DNA from: Scylla paramamosain
Taxonomy: Eukaryota; Arthropoda; Malacostraca; Decapoda; Portunidae
Reading direction: 5' to 3'
Length of the DNA: 64,000 nt
Assembly (NCBI RefSeq): GCF_035594125.1
Contig: NC_087192.1
Coordinates: 10,234,501 to 10,298,500 of the forward strand
Of this stretch, positions 11,583 through 24,200 are shown in pieces. Below the pieces are notes generated by a model. The model was not told the origin of the DNA. It saw only the letters and a list, made by a program, of their open reading frames with translations, and did not search any database. Every line of letters starts with the position of its first letter. Positions within the stretch are counted from its first letter, which is position 1. Both the position numbers and the translations under genes were made by a program.

Positions 11583-12803
11583 GTCTAAATAAACATTATA
11601 TCCACCACTCTAGAATAAAAACTCAGTAAGTTTGTAACACACGATCTCCCTCTCCTAAATCCAAATTGCTGCTTTATTATCACTTCATTTCCTTCTAGGT
11701 ACTGCATCCATTTATCCTTCACCAATCTTTCACACATTTTGCACACCACACTTGTTAGAGACACAGGTCTATAGTTTAAGGGCTCCTCTTTACTACCACC
11801 TTTGTAGATTGGCACTATGTTGGCTCTCTTCCATTCAATTGGAACTCTGCTTTCAATTAGGAAGATTTCAATAATATTATGTATTACCCATGTCAACTGC
11901 TGATTGCACTCTTTTAGTATCCATCCTGACACTCCACCAGGTCCAGGGGCCTTCCTAACATCTAGTCCCTCTATCTGTTTCTAGACATCCTCTTCAGTCA
12001 CTTGGATTTCCTCCAGACCCATTTCCTCACTCATCTCACTCTGCCACACAAATGTTTTCTCTTTTGTGAATACTGATGGAAAACTCCTGTTCAGTATCTC
12101 TGCCAATTCAACTGGATCCTCACACATTTGACCATTCACCTTCAATCTGCTTATTCCTTCTCTATTTTTCATTTTGCTGTTCACATATCTGAAGAATAGT
12201 TTTGGTTCCTCTTTGCATTTGTCCATAACATCTTTCTCATAATTTTTTCCTTTCTTCTCTAATAACCCTTACATATTAATTTCTTGTAGTTGTGTAGTTT
12301 TGCCATAGTTCCTGCGTATTTTTCCTCCGCCATCTATTCCATGCCGTTTCCCTCTCCTCCCTGGCTATTTCACATCTTCTGTTATACCAGTCATTGTTAT
12401 ATCTTCTCTTTGTCTCTACTTTCGGTACATATCTTTTCACTCCTTCCTCATAAATATTGATAAAAGTTTCCCACTTCTTTTGCACATTACTTGCTGTGAT
12501 AAGTGTACTCCAGTCAGCTTCACCAAAGTATCTCCTCATTTCTTCAAAATTTGACTTACCATAATTAAATCTTTCACTTTTATAATCTTCACATCTACTT
12601 TTCTCTCTTTTTTCTTTAATACAAAACCTTATCATGACATGGTTGCTTTTTCCTAATGGACAACTATAGTTCATGTCTTCTATAATATCTGTTTCTTTTG
12701 ATAATACCAAATCAAGTCTTGATGGCTCCTCTCCTCCTCTGTATCTAGTGTATTCCTCAACCCACTGTGTCATAATATTGTTCATTGCCAGTTTCAGAAC
12801 CTT

Positions 12804-15380
12804 GGGAAAACAAGTTGCTGAAAACAGTTATGGACAATGTTCTAATACAGTGGTTGAAGGAAAATACCAAATTCAGAACAAATGAAGAACCCTCAAGATT
12901 GGATCTGTTGTTCACAAAAGAACCAGAAATTATTAAAGACCTCAACTACAGGACCCAGATAGGGAAGAGTGACCACATTTTACTTGAGTTTGGTATAGAG
13001 GAAATAGAAGAAGGATAGAAAGAGGACTATACAAAAGGCAGGTGGACCTATAGTAAAACAAATTTCAGTGAATTAAGGAAATACTTTTGAAGAGATTAAC
13101 TGGAGTAAATTTGATGAAGCAAAGGGAGTGGAAGAAAAGTGGAACAGTTTGCTTGAGATACATAATGAAGGCACAAAGAGATATGTGCCAAAGACATCTG
13201 CAAATGCATTTAAGAGTAAATGACTGGTTTAACAGAAGATGTGAGGAGATAAGAATAGAAAGAAAAAGAGCATGGAATAGATGGAGGAGAAATAAAAGAG
13301 GTGACCAGTAAAAGAAATATACAGAAGAAAAGAATAAATATGTACTAATATGCAGGGAAGAGAAAATAAATTATGAAAAGAACATCATAGACAAATGCAA
13401 AGACCAACCAAAACTATTTTACTGATATGTGAATGGGAAGTAATAGAACAAAGTTTTAATAAATAAATTACAAGTTGATGGAGTGCTATATGAAGAGGCA
13501 GGAAGGATGGCTGAAGTGAAGAATAACTGTTTCCAGAAGGTTTTTACGAGAGAGTAGTTTTCAGGAGCAGGAGGATGTAGAGATGATTGATGCAAGGTTG
13601 AGTGAAATAAATGTTATGGTGCAAGAGGTGAAGAAGATGTAAGGAAAGCAACAGGCCCAGACATAGCATCTAATTGGATTGTAAAGGAGTGTAGTCAACA
13701 GTTGGCCAAAAAGATCTGCAGAATCATAATACATTCATTAAAAGAGGGAACGGTCCCAATGGACTGGAAAAGAGTGGATAAAGTGCCGATTTTCAAGGGA
13801 GGAAATAAGGGAGATCTTTCAAACTACACACCAGCATCATTAACAAGTGTAGTGGGTAAGATATGTGAAAGTTATAAAAGACAAATGGATCAAATGTTTG
13901 GAAGAAAACAATGTGTTGACAAACAAACAATTTGGTTTTTGAAGAGAAAGATCATGTACTACAAATCTGTTGAGTTTCTGTTCATAAGTTACAGATATTG
14001 TGCAAGAGAGATGGTTGGGCAGGCTGTATTTATTTGGATCTCAAAAAGACATTTGACAAAGTACTGCATAGGAGGTTATCATGGAAGCTGAAGATGTTTG
14101 CAGGATTGCAAGAGGGGCTGCTAAAGTGGATGGAGAACTACTTGGAAGGTAGAGAGATAACAGTAATTAAGGATCAAAGGTCAGCCTGGAAAAAAGTTTT
14201 AAGTGTGGTTCCACAGGGTTCTGCGTTGGTACCAGTAATGAAAAGTACCAGTAAGGAAAAAGAAAGCATTTGATAAAGTTCCGCACAGAAGACTAATATG
14301 GAAATTGGAAAAATTGGAGGACTTGGTGGATGACTGACTTTTTGACAGAGAAATGTGGACAGTAATTAAAGGCAGCAGGTTGAACTGAAGAACAGTAATA
14401 AGCAGAGTCCCGCAAGGTTCAGTACTTGCACCTATTATATTCACAGTTTGTGTAAATGATATGACAGAAGGTGTAGAAAGTTACATGAACCCTTTTGCTG
14501 ATGACACTATGATTATGAGGAAAGTAACAAATGAAGAGGACTGCAATGCTTTAAATCAGGACTTAATTAAGATTAATGAATGGTCATTGAGGTGGAACAT
14601 GGAGTTTAACACAAAAAAATGTAGTGTGATGAATTTGGAAAAAGTGTGAGAAGACCAGTTGCCAACTATTACTTAGGGAATGAGGGAATCTCTATAAGAG
14701 CAGAAGAAAAAGACCTAGGAGTAATTATTACTGATAATTTGTCATTTAGGAAGCATATCAACAAAATTATAGGAGAAACATATAATCTGCTGAGAAACAT
14801 CAAGATAGCATTCTCCTATATTAGCATTCTCCTATATTGATGAAGATATGATAAAAAACTGACAACAACGATGATATGTCCGAGATTGGAGTATGCAGCA
14901 TTAGTGTGGTTGCCAAGTTTGAAAAAAGATACAAGAAAGTTATAAAAAATCCAGAGAGCTGCAACTAAAATGCCTGGAAGCTTAAGAGAGTATAGTTATA
15001 AGGAAAGGTTGAAGAGATTGGGCCTGACTACACTAGAAAAAGAAGGGAAAGAGGTGATTTGATAGCAATATATAGAATATTGGAAGGAATGGAAAAGTTG
15101 GACAGAGAAGACCTTATGATACCAGATATGAGAGACACAAGAGGACATGGGAGGAAATTGAAAAGGAGTGTTTGCAGAAGAGACATCAAGAAACATAGCT
15201 TCCCCCACAGAAGTATAACAGTGTGGAATGAACTTAAGGATGAGACTGTGTGTGCAAAAACAATTAACAAATTTAAAGAAAATCTAGATAAAAGTTGATA
15301 TGGTGATAGGATGGCATGAGCCTAGTGTGGCTCTTGTCCTGAATTTCACAACTAGGTAAACACAACAACTAGGTAAATAC
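12804..15380 (+). mobile_element. CR1-like LINE (family A), copy E
   Basis: This plus-strand copy starts within the endonuclease (W-E-N-K-L-L-K, then P-S-R-L-D-L-L-F near 12890 and G-K-S-D-H-I near 12963). It continues through a linker (W-F-N-R-R-C-E near 13225) into the RT: F-K-G-G-N-K near 13792, N-Y-T-P-A-S-L-T-S, V-P-Q-G-S, F-A-D-D-T near 14492, and the tail P-R-L-E-Y-A and K-R-S-V-C-R-R-D-I-K-K near 15165. It ends with two copies of the AACTAGGTAAA terminus at 15349-15378. Several frameshifts and stops. It is joined head to head with copy A1 at about 12803. Confidence 0.85.
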
Positions 15381-16318
15381 CATTCTCTTAGCCCCTTGGT
15401 CCCCAATGGAGAAGAGAAAGTACTCCTGTCTTTGCTTTATGAGGATCAGCTGCATGACTTAGACAATTTGGTTAGGAGCAAGGCTCCTTCATAACAAGTA
15501 TCCTTCACTACCACATCTGATTGTGCTTCCTTCACCCTGGCTCTAATTTCTGTTAGATCTGAGGCACCATACAGAAGTTGGTCAACATTTTCTCCTCCAT
15601 CATTGTAGAAGAGTTAGAGACAAGTTGAGGAAAGTTGCTTGAGCTAGGGTGAAGGAAACAAGAAGTGTTAGGAGGTATGAATTAACTGTTTGAGAGTAGG
15701 GCACTTGGAATAAATGTATAGAGAATATTTTACGAAGGGATAGTACTGCCTACTGCACTGTATGGTACCAAGACTCAATGGGAGTAAAAGACAAGAAAAG
15801 ACTGAATGTCATTATAAAGCAACAAAGTTAGTAAGAAAATAGTTTTTTGACAAGGCAATATTACTTCTACTAAACTATTCATTACAATATTATATTTCAA
15901 GAAATTTCAAAAATTTTTGAATGGGAAAGGCAGAAAGTGTGGTCTATGGAGAGTATAAAATTAGTTTCAGATTTGCTGATGATACTCTGATGAGTCAGTA
16001 TGCAAATGAATTATACAAGATAACCTTGCCATTACAATGATGGAAATCACTGGGACAGTCTGAAAATAGATATAAAGAAAACAAAGCTGATGTCCAACAG
16101 TTATATACTAGACCATAAAACTGAAATAGAGGATGAAATATGTAGTTATAACCTAAAACAACAATTAACACAATACTACATAATGTGCATTTCCAGTCAA
16201 CTCTGTTTCTTATTTTCTTTAGAGTTGAAATTAAAGCATTGTGTGATACCCTTGCAACCAAGAGTGCAATAAGATACTATATCATTAGAAACAACAGATC
16301 TAGGTTTGAGTGCCTCAC
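15381..16318. other. intron segment with the exon-copy foldback
   Basis: Apart from the BBS7 exon d fragment and its inverted repeats (15526-15657), I see no recognised feature. AT-rich, with no coding similarity. Confidence 0.45.
15557..15630 (-). pseudogene. duplicated fragment of BBS7 exon d
   Basis: These 74 bp align without gaps to 16348-16421 inside BBS7 exon d with 7 mismatches (67/74). In the exon reading frame a CAA codon has become TAA, so the copy is not functional. No splice-like borders are kept. The copy is bracketed by an imperfect inverted repeat of about 18 bp (15526-15544 and 15640-15657), which suggests capture or copying by a small mobile or foldback event, not a simple tandem duplication. 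Confidence 0.8.
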
Positions 16319-16515
16319 CTGCCCAGCTGCACAAGACCAATCTTCCCATCTGAGGTGCCATACAGGAGTTGGTCACCATTTTCTCCTCCATCATTGTAGA
16401 AGAGTTGGAGGCAAGTGGAGGGAGAGGGCAGCTCCACTGAGTACAGCACATCCGAGTCTCTCATCACCCTCAGCAGGCGGTCCTCACATGCCAATACAGG
16501 CACCAAGTTCTTCAT
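16319..16515 (-). CDS. BBS7: BBS7 internal exon d
   Basis: This 197-bp exon encodes P-V-L-A-C-E-D-R-L-L-R-V, then D-S-D-V-L-Y-S-V-E-L-P and L-Y-G-T-S-D-G-K-I-G-L-V-Q. These are the most conserved blade motifs of the BBS7 propeller (vertebrate A-C-Q-D-R-V-L-R-V and G-T-S-D-G-K-L-A-L-I-Q). The acceptor is ATACACAG before ATGAAG and the donor is GTGAGG. The exon enters in phase 0 and leaves in phase 2. The ATG at its first codon is simply an internal Met, not a start. A 74-bp stretch of this exon has a second, broken copy about 0.8 kb downstream in the intron. The intron before it is 23.7 kb and holds the longest run of LINEs in the window. Confidence 0.95.
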
Positions 16516-16689
16516 CTGTGTATTTGGATGATGTTGTCACACAAGAATATAAAGATGACTTTACATAACATACAGTAAGTGTAATATGCCTAAATGAATA
16601 TATTTATCTATTTTAAATATAATGTGTAGAATACTTAACTTGCATAAATGAATATATATCCAAGTTCCCATACTTGCTTACTTGCACAC

Positions 16690-16809
<120 letters not shown>

Positions 16810-19800
16810 ATTTACCTAGTTGTATTTACCTAGTTGTATTGTACATGGCATGAGCCAAAGCTCATTTTGTCCTGTCTACATAACCATATTTATCCAGTTT
16901 CTCTTTAAACATGTGTGCACTATCTGCCACAACAATCTTTTCTTCCAAATCATTCCAGATTTCAATAGTTCAATATGGAAAGCTGTATTTCTTGATGTCG
17001 CTCAAACATCCATTCTTCTTTATTTTCCTCCCATGCCCCCTTGTCAGTCTCTCTCCCTCCTCCATCTGTGGTACCAAGTCATTTCTGTTTATTCTTTCTA
17101 TATTGTTTACTAATATGTACATTGTTATCAGGTCTCCTCTTTCTCTTCTCTCTTGTAGTGTTGGTAATCCCATCTCTTCAAGTCTTTCTTCATAGCTTGT
17201 CTTTTAATTCTGGTACCATCTTTGTCACTATCCTCTGTTCTTTACGGTTTCCATATATCTTTTTTTCTATGTGGAGCCCAGACTACTGCTGCGTATTCCA
17301 ATTCAGGTTGTATCATGCTTGTTATGCTTTTCTTCATCATTTCTTTATCTAAATAGTTAAATGGCATTCTAATGTTAACAAGCTGTATGCTGAGCTTAAT
17401 ATTCCATTTCAGGTGATAGTGTGTCCTGGATTACTCCCAAATCTTTTCTTCATTAATTTTTTATATTATTTCTCCTCCCATTTTCTAATTCCATGAAAGT
17501 CTCTTTCCACTTCTTCCTATTTCCAACATGTGGGATTTTCTGGCATTAAATTCTAATTTCCATCCTTGGCTCCATGCATGTATCTTGTCAATATCCTTTT
17601 GAAACAAACTCCTTGCAGTCATTTTCATCCTTTATTATTTTCATTATTTTTTCATCATTAGCAAAAATGTTTATATAACTACTTAGATCCTCTCATATCA
17701 TTTACATATATTTGAAACATAATAAATGCCAACACAGATCCTTGCAGCACTCCACTTGTCACTTCACACAAACTTGAATTTTTGTCTCTGATTACTGTTC
17801 TCATTTCCCTCCCTTGTAAATAATCATCCATCCATCTCAGTGTTGCTCCCTTTAGTTCTCCTTCATTCTCTAACTTCTGCATAAGACTTTTGTGGGTGAC
17901 AAAGGATCTCCCTTTCCTGAACCAAAATTGTTTTTTCTGTAATTATCTTTTAATCTTCTAAATATTGCACCCATTTATCTTTACTTACTATTTCACAAAG
18001 CTTGCTTACAATACTTGTTAGTGACACTGGTCTGTAATTTAATGGTTCCATTTTATTTCACCTTTGTATAATAGAACTATGTTAGCTCTTTTCCATTACC
18101 ATGGTACTTTTCCTTCTTTCAATGAGTTCTTGATTATATCCCATATGGGTTCCTCCATTTGTTCTCTGCATTCTTTTAATATCCATCCATCTGGTCCCAT
18201 AACCTTTTAAACATCCAGCTCTTCCAGCAGTTTCATAATTTTTTGTCTCTACTTGTATCTCCTGTATTCCCTCATTCTGTGATACCACTTTCAGTGCCAC
18301 AAAATTGGTTTCCTTTGTAAACACAGATTGAAAACTTTCATTCATTAGTTCACTGATCTCCTCTGTAGTTTATGTTTCATTTTTTCCATTTACATATCTG
18401 TAAAAGAGTTTGGGCTCTTCCTTGCATTTTCTTATTGTCACTTTTAAATTTTCTTTCTTCTCTTCTTATCATACCATATTCTTTCCTTGCCTTTCTGTAT
18501 TCTTCCCTGGTATTTCTGTTTAGTTTTCTCATAATTTTCCTTTATGCCCTGTCCTTTTTCATTTTTTGCTTCTACGCACCTGCCATTATACCATTCATGC
18601 TTTCCAGTTTTCACTTTATAACTTGGTACAAACTGTTGCATCCTCTCTCTATACTTGCTCAAAAAAATCTCATATTTTTCTTGCACTACTTTAACTTCAA
18701 ATAGCTCTTACCAATTAATTTTTCCATAAAATTTACTAAGCTCTGCGAAGTTTGCCTTAACATAGTTCTGTCTCCCATTTATAAATTGTTCATTCCTGTG
18801 CAACACTGTTTCCTCTTGTAGTACTATTTCTATTATCACATGATCACTCCTTCCCATTGGACTCAGACAATATATACTTGGTCTATTTTCTGGGGTTTTC
18901 ATAAACACTAAGTCCAACTGTGAAGGTTCTTCTTTTCCTCTGCATCTTGTAGGTTTGTTCACCCACTGTCTCAATGTGTTCACCATCATGGTATACATAA
19001 GTTTTTTGCTCCATGACCTGACATTTTCGTTCACTTCCATCTCCTCCCAGTTAATTCCTTTAGTGTTGAAGTTGCCTACTAAGAGCACTTTGTTACTTTT
19101 TCCTTATCATTTCTTTTCCTTATCATTTCTTCTGTGCTATTTCTTGTTTCTATTTGTATCTTGTATCTATTTGTCTCCCATGCATTAGTTCCTGGTGGCA
19201 TGTATGTCACAATAACTTTCCTTTTTTCACTTCCTTTGATCTTAATCACAACATCTGCCATTCCATCACCATATTCCACTTTCTCAACAACAATATCCTC
19301 TTTTACTAATATCATCACTCCTCCTCCTCCCTTTCCTTTTCTGTCTCTCCTCCATGTGTTATATCCTTCCTTTGCAAATCTCAACTTTATTTCCTCTATT
19401 AGTATGGTTTCCATTAAACATACCACATCTGGTTTATTGTTTTTTAAGTAGTCTCAGTAGTCTTTAAGTTCCAACAGTTTCAATACCACACCATCTATAT
19501 TTGTATGCATAATTTTTAAGCTTCTGCTTGGTGATCTTTTATGGCACCTTTGTGCCACCATTTCCTCACTTTCATGTCCACAACTTTCCAAATGAATCTC
19601 CTTGCTTGTTCCTGTGTTCTCCCCTCGTCTTTTGACTGGGCCTCTACTCTCAGCTCTACAACTCTACTCTCTTCTTAGTTTATGTCTCTTTTTATCCATA
19701 TTCCCCTCATTCCTTCTACTTTTACTAATTTTCCTCCTGTCCTTTGTAAGACATGTTCCATTGTTGCTTGTGAGATGAGTCTTATTTTCATTGGTCATGT

Positions 19801-20094
19801 TCCATTTTCATCATACTTTCCAATCCTGCAAACCTCTTCAATTTGTTCAACTATCTCCTCTTCTTCCCTTGCCACTTCTGCTATAATTTCCTTAGCCCTT
19901 TTCACCTCTTCTTTCTCTCTAGCTATTTTCATGAGTAGGTTCTTCTCCTTGACCCCAAACACCACCACACACATTTTTCTCTTTACCCTGTCTCTCATAA
20001 GATTACTTTTTTTTTCTTTTATTATTTTAATCACTTGCTTTTCCATGTCCTTACTGTGTTCCTGTTGCTGTTGCTTTACTATCTCCTCCATATC

Positions 20095-20098
<4 letters not shown>
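16810..20098 (-). mobile_element. CR1-like LINE (family A), copy A2, longest copy
   Basis: On the minus strand the element starts immediately after an (AC)n array with a charged coiled-coil-like segment (about 20097-19795, E/K/Q-rich). It then reads into the endonuclease: V-C-L-M-E-T near 19420 (catalytic Glu), V-G-N-F-N near 19080 (GDFN block), L-D-L-V-F near 18890 and G-R-S-D-H-V near 18860 (SDH block). The linker W-Y-N-G-R-C precedes an RT with L-Q-G-S-V-L-A near 17735 and the C-terminal E-R-R-E-R-G-D-L near 17140. The 3' end carries two tandem ACTAGGTAAATAC-type units at 16810-16837 and then (CA)n. The RT active site lies in decayed sequence; there are many frameshifts. Confidence 0.85.

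Positions 20099-20163
<65 letters not shown>
20099..20163. repeat. (TG)n microsatellite between two LINEs
   Basis: About 32 units of TG on the plus strand ((AC)n on the element strand). It separates the 3' terminus of LINE copy D from the 5' end of copy A2. Confidence 0.95.
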
Positions 20164-20165
<2 letters not shown>

Positions 20166-21223
20166 ATTTATCTAGTTGTAATATGTAAGACCTGGGCTTC
20201 ACTCACATGGTTCTCTCTTTGTATCCATATTCAGTCACTTTTCTTTCAATTCATGCATGTTCCTTATCTCTATCACTTCTTCTAGCCATCTCCAAGCACC
20301 TACATATATTTCTATGGGAATAACTACATTTTTTTGTCAGTCAGATATCTCTTCTTGAACTTTTCTTGCATCTTCTTAAACATCCAGTCTCCTTTTGTTC
20401 CCTCAATGATAAATATTTTTTTTAACTAATTTTGCTACCCAGTCCATTCATTAACCTATAAAAAGTATAATGTACTGTACTTGCATATTTTCTCCAAATG
20501 TTAGTATGTATTTCCATTTTAATCTTTTATTATACATTAAATTTTCAAATGTTGACAGTATTTTAGCTGCTATTCTTTCCAGTTTCTTAATACATGATAT
20601 TTTATTTCAAATGATATCTAGTAAATTCAAATTCGAGTCTAATCACTGCTGTGATTGTTTCCAACATGTCTTTCTCCAGGATGTGAAAAGCCATCTTTAT
20701 TGTCTTCAATATTCTCCATGTATGTCTAAATATCAGGTACACATGCTTTTCTGGTGATAAATCATCTCATATCAATTTCTAAGTTTCCTCATTCACTCTT
20801 GCTATAATTTCCCAACTTGAATGTCCATGTAAGTCTGTGTCCACTCTTCCCAAGTCCCATCACATAACACTGTTTAACGAATTTTATTTATCTTACACTC
20901 AATTTGTACACTTAAATAATTTTCTAGATCTTTGCAATCCTTGTTTTTTTCTTTGCTGATAATTCTGAATCATCTATAAATAGATTCCTGTAGCTACTTA
21001 CTTCTTCTGGCATATTATTTACATATACATTATTATATATGTACACTATTGAAAACATATTTGCTAACACTGATTCCTGTGGTGCTCTCTTATTTTTATT
21101 TTTTTATTACTGCTTTTGTTTTTATTGCTCTCAGGTAGCCTACTATCTAGGACTTTTATTGTTTCCTTTAGTTCTGTGTTTACTAACTTCTATACTAGTC
21201 TTAAGTGGAACTGTCAAATGCTC
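20164..21223 (-). mobile_element. CR1-like LINE (family A), copy D, very decayed
   Basis: On the minus strand a weak RT signal is visible (A-P-Q-E-S-V-L-A near 21095, N-L-F-I-D-D-S-E near 20985, a motif C variant). A family-like tail ends in TAGATAAATAAAC at 20162-20174, corresponding to the ACTAGGTAAATAC terminus. It is much more diverged than its neighbours. Confidence 0.6.
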
Positions 21224-24200
21224 TGTTAAGAACATAAGAATATAAGAACATAAGAAATAAGGGAAGCTGCAAGAAGCCACCAGGCTTACACATGGCAGTC
21301 CCTGTATGAAATATACCTACCTGTTTCTACCTATCATCCACATCAATAAACCTGTCTAATCTTCTCTTATAGCTCCCTGATGTCCTAGCACTAACAACAT
21401 GATTACTGAGTGTTCATTCATCTACCACTCTATTTGAGAACCAATTTCTTATCTCTTTCCTAAACCAAAATTTTTCAAACTTTGTTCTACCCTGGTTGCT
21501 GATCCTAAGAATTTTGCTTACATCCCCCTTGTTATAATCCTTATACCACTTGGAAGACTTCTACCAGGTCCCCTCTTAACTTACTTCTCTCTAAAGAATG
21601 TAAATTTAACAGCTTCAATCTCACCTCGTAAGGAATACTCCTCATCCCCTGTACCCTTTTAGTCATTCTCCTCTGTACCGATTCTAATAGACCTATATCT
21701 TTCCTGTAATGTTGGGACCAGAACTGCATAGTGTAGTCTAGATGAAGTCTGACCAGCGCCATGTATAACTTTAACATTACCTCCGGCCTTCTACTTTTAA
21801 CCCTCCTAAAAATGAATCCTAATACTCTATTTGCCCTGTTTCTGGCCTCTATGCATTGTTTTCCTAGACAGAGTTCAGAGCTAACTATAACTCCTAAAGC
21901 TTTCTCATACACTGTACCTACCAGAGTTTCGTTGTTTAATGTGTACCTACTGTGTGGGTTTCCTCTACCTACGCTAAGTACTTTGCATTTTTTTTTTTTT
22001 TTTATGTAGAAAGGTCACTGGCCAAGGGCAACAAAAATCCAATAAAAAAAAAAAATGCCCACTGAAACGCCAGTCCCATAAAAGGGTCAAAGCATGGTCA
22101 AAAATTGATGAATAAGTATCTTGAAACCTCCCTCTTGAAGTCATAGGAAGTTGGAAATACAGAAGCAGGCAGGGAGTTCCAGAGTTTACCAGAGAAAGGG
22201 ATGAATGATTGAGAGTACTGGTTAACTCTTGCGTTAGAGAGGTGGACAGAATAGGGGCGAGAGAAAGAAGAAAGTCTTGTGCAGCGAGGCCGTGGGAGGG
22301 GGGGAGGCATGCAGTTGGCAAGATCAGAAGAGCAGTTAGCATGAAAATAGCGGTAGAAGACAGCTAGAGATGCAACATTGCAGCAGTGAGAGAGAGGCTG
22401 AAGACAGTGAGTTAGAGGAGAGGAGTTGATGAGATGAAAAGCTTTTGATTCCACCCCGTCTAGAAGAGCAGTATGAGTGGAATCCCCCAGACATGTGAAG
22501 CATACTCCATACATGGACGGATAAGGCCCTTGTAGAGATTTAGCAGCTGGAGGGGGTGAGAAAAACTGGTGGAGACGTCTCAGAACGCCTAACTTCATAG
22601 AAGCTGTTTTAGCTAGAGATGAGATGTGAAGTTTCCAGTTCAGATTATAAGTAAAGGACATAGACCAAAGATGTTCAGTGTAGAAGATGGGGACAGTTGA
22701 GTGTCATTGAAGAAGAGAGGATAGTTGTCTGGAAGGTCTTATCGAGTTGATAGATGGAGGAATTGAGTTTTTGAAGCATTGAACAATACCAAGTTTGATC
22801 TGCCCCAATCAGAAATTTTAGAAAGATCAGAAGTCAAGTGTCCTGTGGCTTCCCTGCGTGAAATGTTTACTTCCTGAAGGGTTGGATGTCTATGAAAAGA
22901 TGTGGAAAAGTGCAAGGTGGTATCATCAGCGTAGGAGTGGATAGGACAAGAAGTTTGGTTTAGATCATTAATGAATAATAAGAAGAGAGTGGGCGACAGG
23001 ACAGAACCCTGAGGAACAGCAATGTTAATAGATTTAGGAGAAGAACAGTGACCGTCTACCACAGCAGCAATAGAACGGTCAGAAAGGAAACTTGAGATGA
23101 AATTACAGAGAGAAGGAGAGAAGCCGTAGGAGGGTAGTTTGGAAATCAAAGCTTTGTGCCAGACTCTATCAAAAGCTTTTGATATGTCCAAGGCAACAGC
23201 AAAAGTTTCACCAAAATCTGTAAAAGAGGATGACCAAGACTCAGTAAGGAAAGCCAGAAGATCACCAGTAGAGCGGCCTTGACGGAATCCATACTGGCAA
23301 TCAGATAGAAGGTTGTGAAGTGATAGATGTTTAAGAATCTTCCTGTTGAGGATAGATTCAAAAACTTTAGATAGGCAGGAAATTAAAGCAATAGGACGGT
23401 AGTTTGAGGGATTAGAACGGTCACCCTTTTTAGGAACAGGTTGAATGTAGGCAAACTTCCAGCAAGAAGGAAAGGTAGAAGTTGACAGACAGAGCTAAAA
23501 GAGTTTGACTAAGCAAGGTGCAAGCACGGAGGCACAGTTTCGGAGAACAATAGGAGGAGCCCCATCAGGTCCATAAGCCTTCCAAGGGTTTAGGCCAGCA
23601 AGGACATGGAAAACATCACTGCGAAGAATTTTAATAGGTGGCATGAAGTAGTCAGAGAATGGAGGAGAGGGAGGAACAAGCCCAGAATCATCCAAGGTAG
23701 AGTTATTAGCAAAGATATGAGTGAAGAGCTAAGCTTTAGAAATAGATGTGACAGCAGTGGTGCCATCTGGTTGAAACAGAGGAGGGAAAGAAGAAGCAAA
23801 GTTATTGGAGATATTTTTGGCTAGATGCCAGAAGTCATAAGGGGAGTTAGATCTTGAAAGGTTTTGACATTTTCTGTTAATGAAGGAGTTTTTGGCTAGT
23901 TGGAGAACACACTTGGCATGGTTCGGGGCAGAAATATAAAGTGCATTAGATTCTGGTGATGGAAGGCTTAAGTACCTTTTGTGAGCCACCTCTCTATCAT
24001 CTATAACACGAGAACAAGCTGTGTTAAATTAAGGTTTAGAAAGTTTAGAACGAGAAAATGAGTGAGGAATGTACGCCTCCATGCCAGACACCATCACCTC
24101 TGTTATGTGCTCAGCACACAAAGATGGGTCTCTGACATGGAAGCAGTAGTCATTCCGTGGAAAATCAGCAAAATACCTCCTCAGGTCCCCCCAACTAGCA

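Larger units (their letters stand above)
9345..12803 (-). mobile_element. CR1-like LINE (family A), copy A1, interrupted
   Basis: On the minus strand this element runs from within the endonuclease (R-L-D-L-V-L near 12720, then S-N-H-V near 12640) through a linker (W-Y-N-R-R-C-E) into the RT: A-P-G-P-G-G near 11940, N-Y-R-P-V-S-L-T-S near 11765, F-G-F-R-R-G-R-S near 11660, D-L-K-K-A-F-D-K-V near 11560, and L-F-V-D-D-A-K near 11175 (FADD-type motif C with Val). The C-terminal region has L-E-Y-A-A-V-V-W-S and S-Y-E-E-R-L-E-R-L, typical of the CR1/L2 group. The 3' end is the ACTAGGTAAATAC terminus at about 9345-9357. An insertion occupies about 9436-10447. Frameshifts and stops are present. Confidence 0.85.

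Noticed and set aside
16319..16515. A short separate gene starting at the ATG of BBS7 exon d
   Set aside because: The ATG directly follows a good splice acceptor and the reading joins exon c in phase; it is an internal codon.
19682..20188. A 168-codon plus-strand frame ending in Cys-Val repeats
   Set aside because: It is the antisense of the N-terminal region of the minus-strand LINE copy A2 running into (TG)n.
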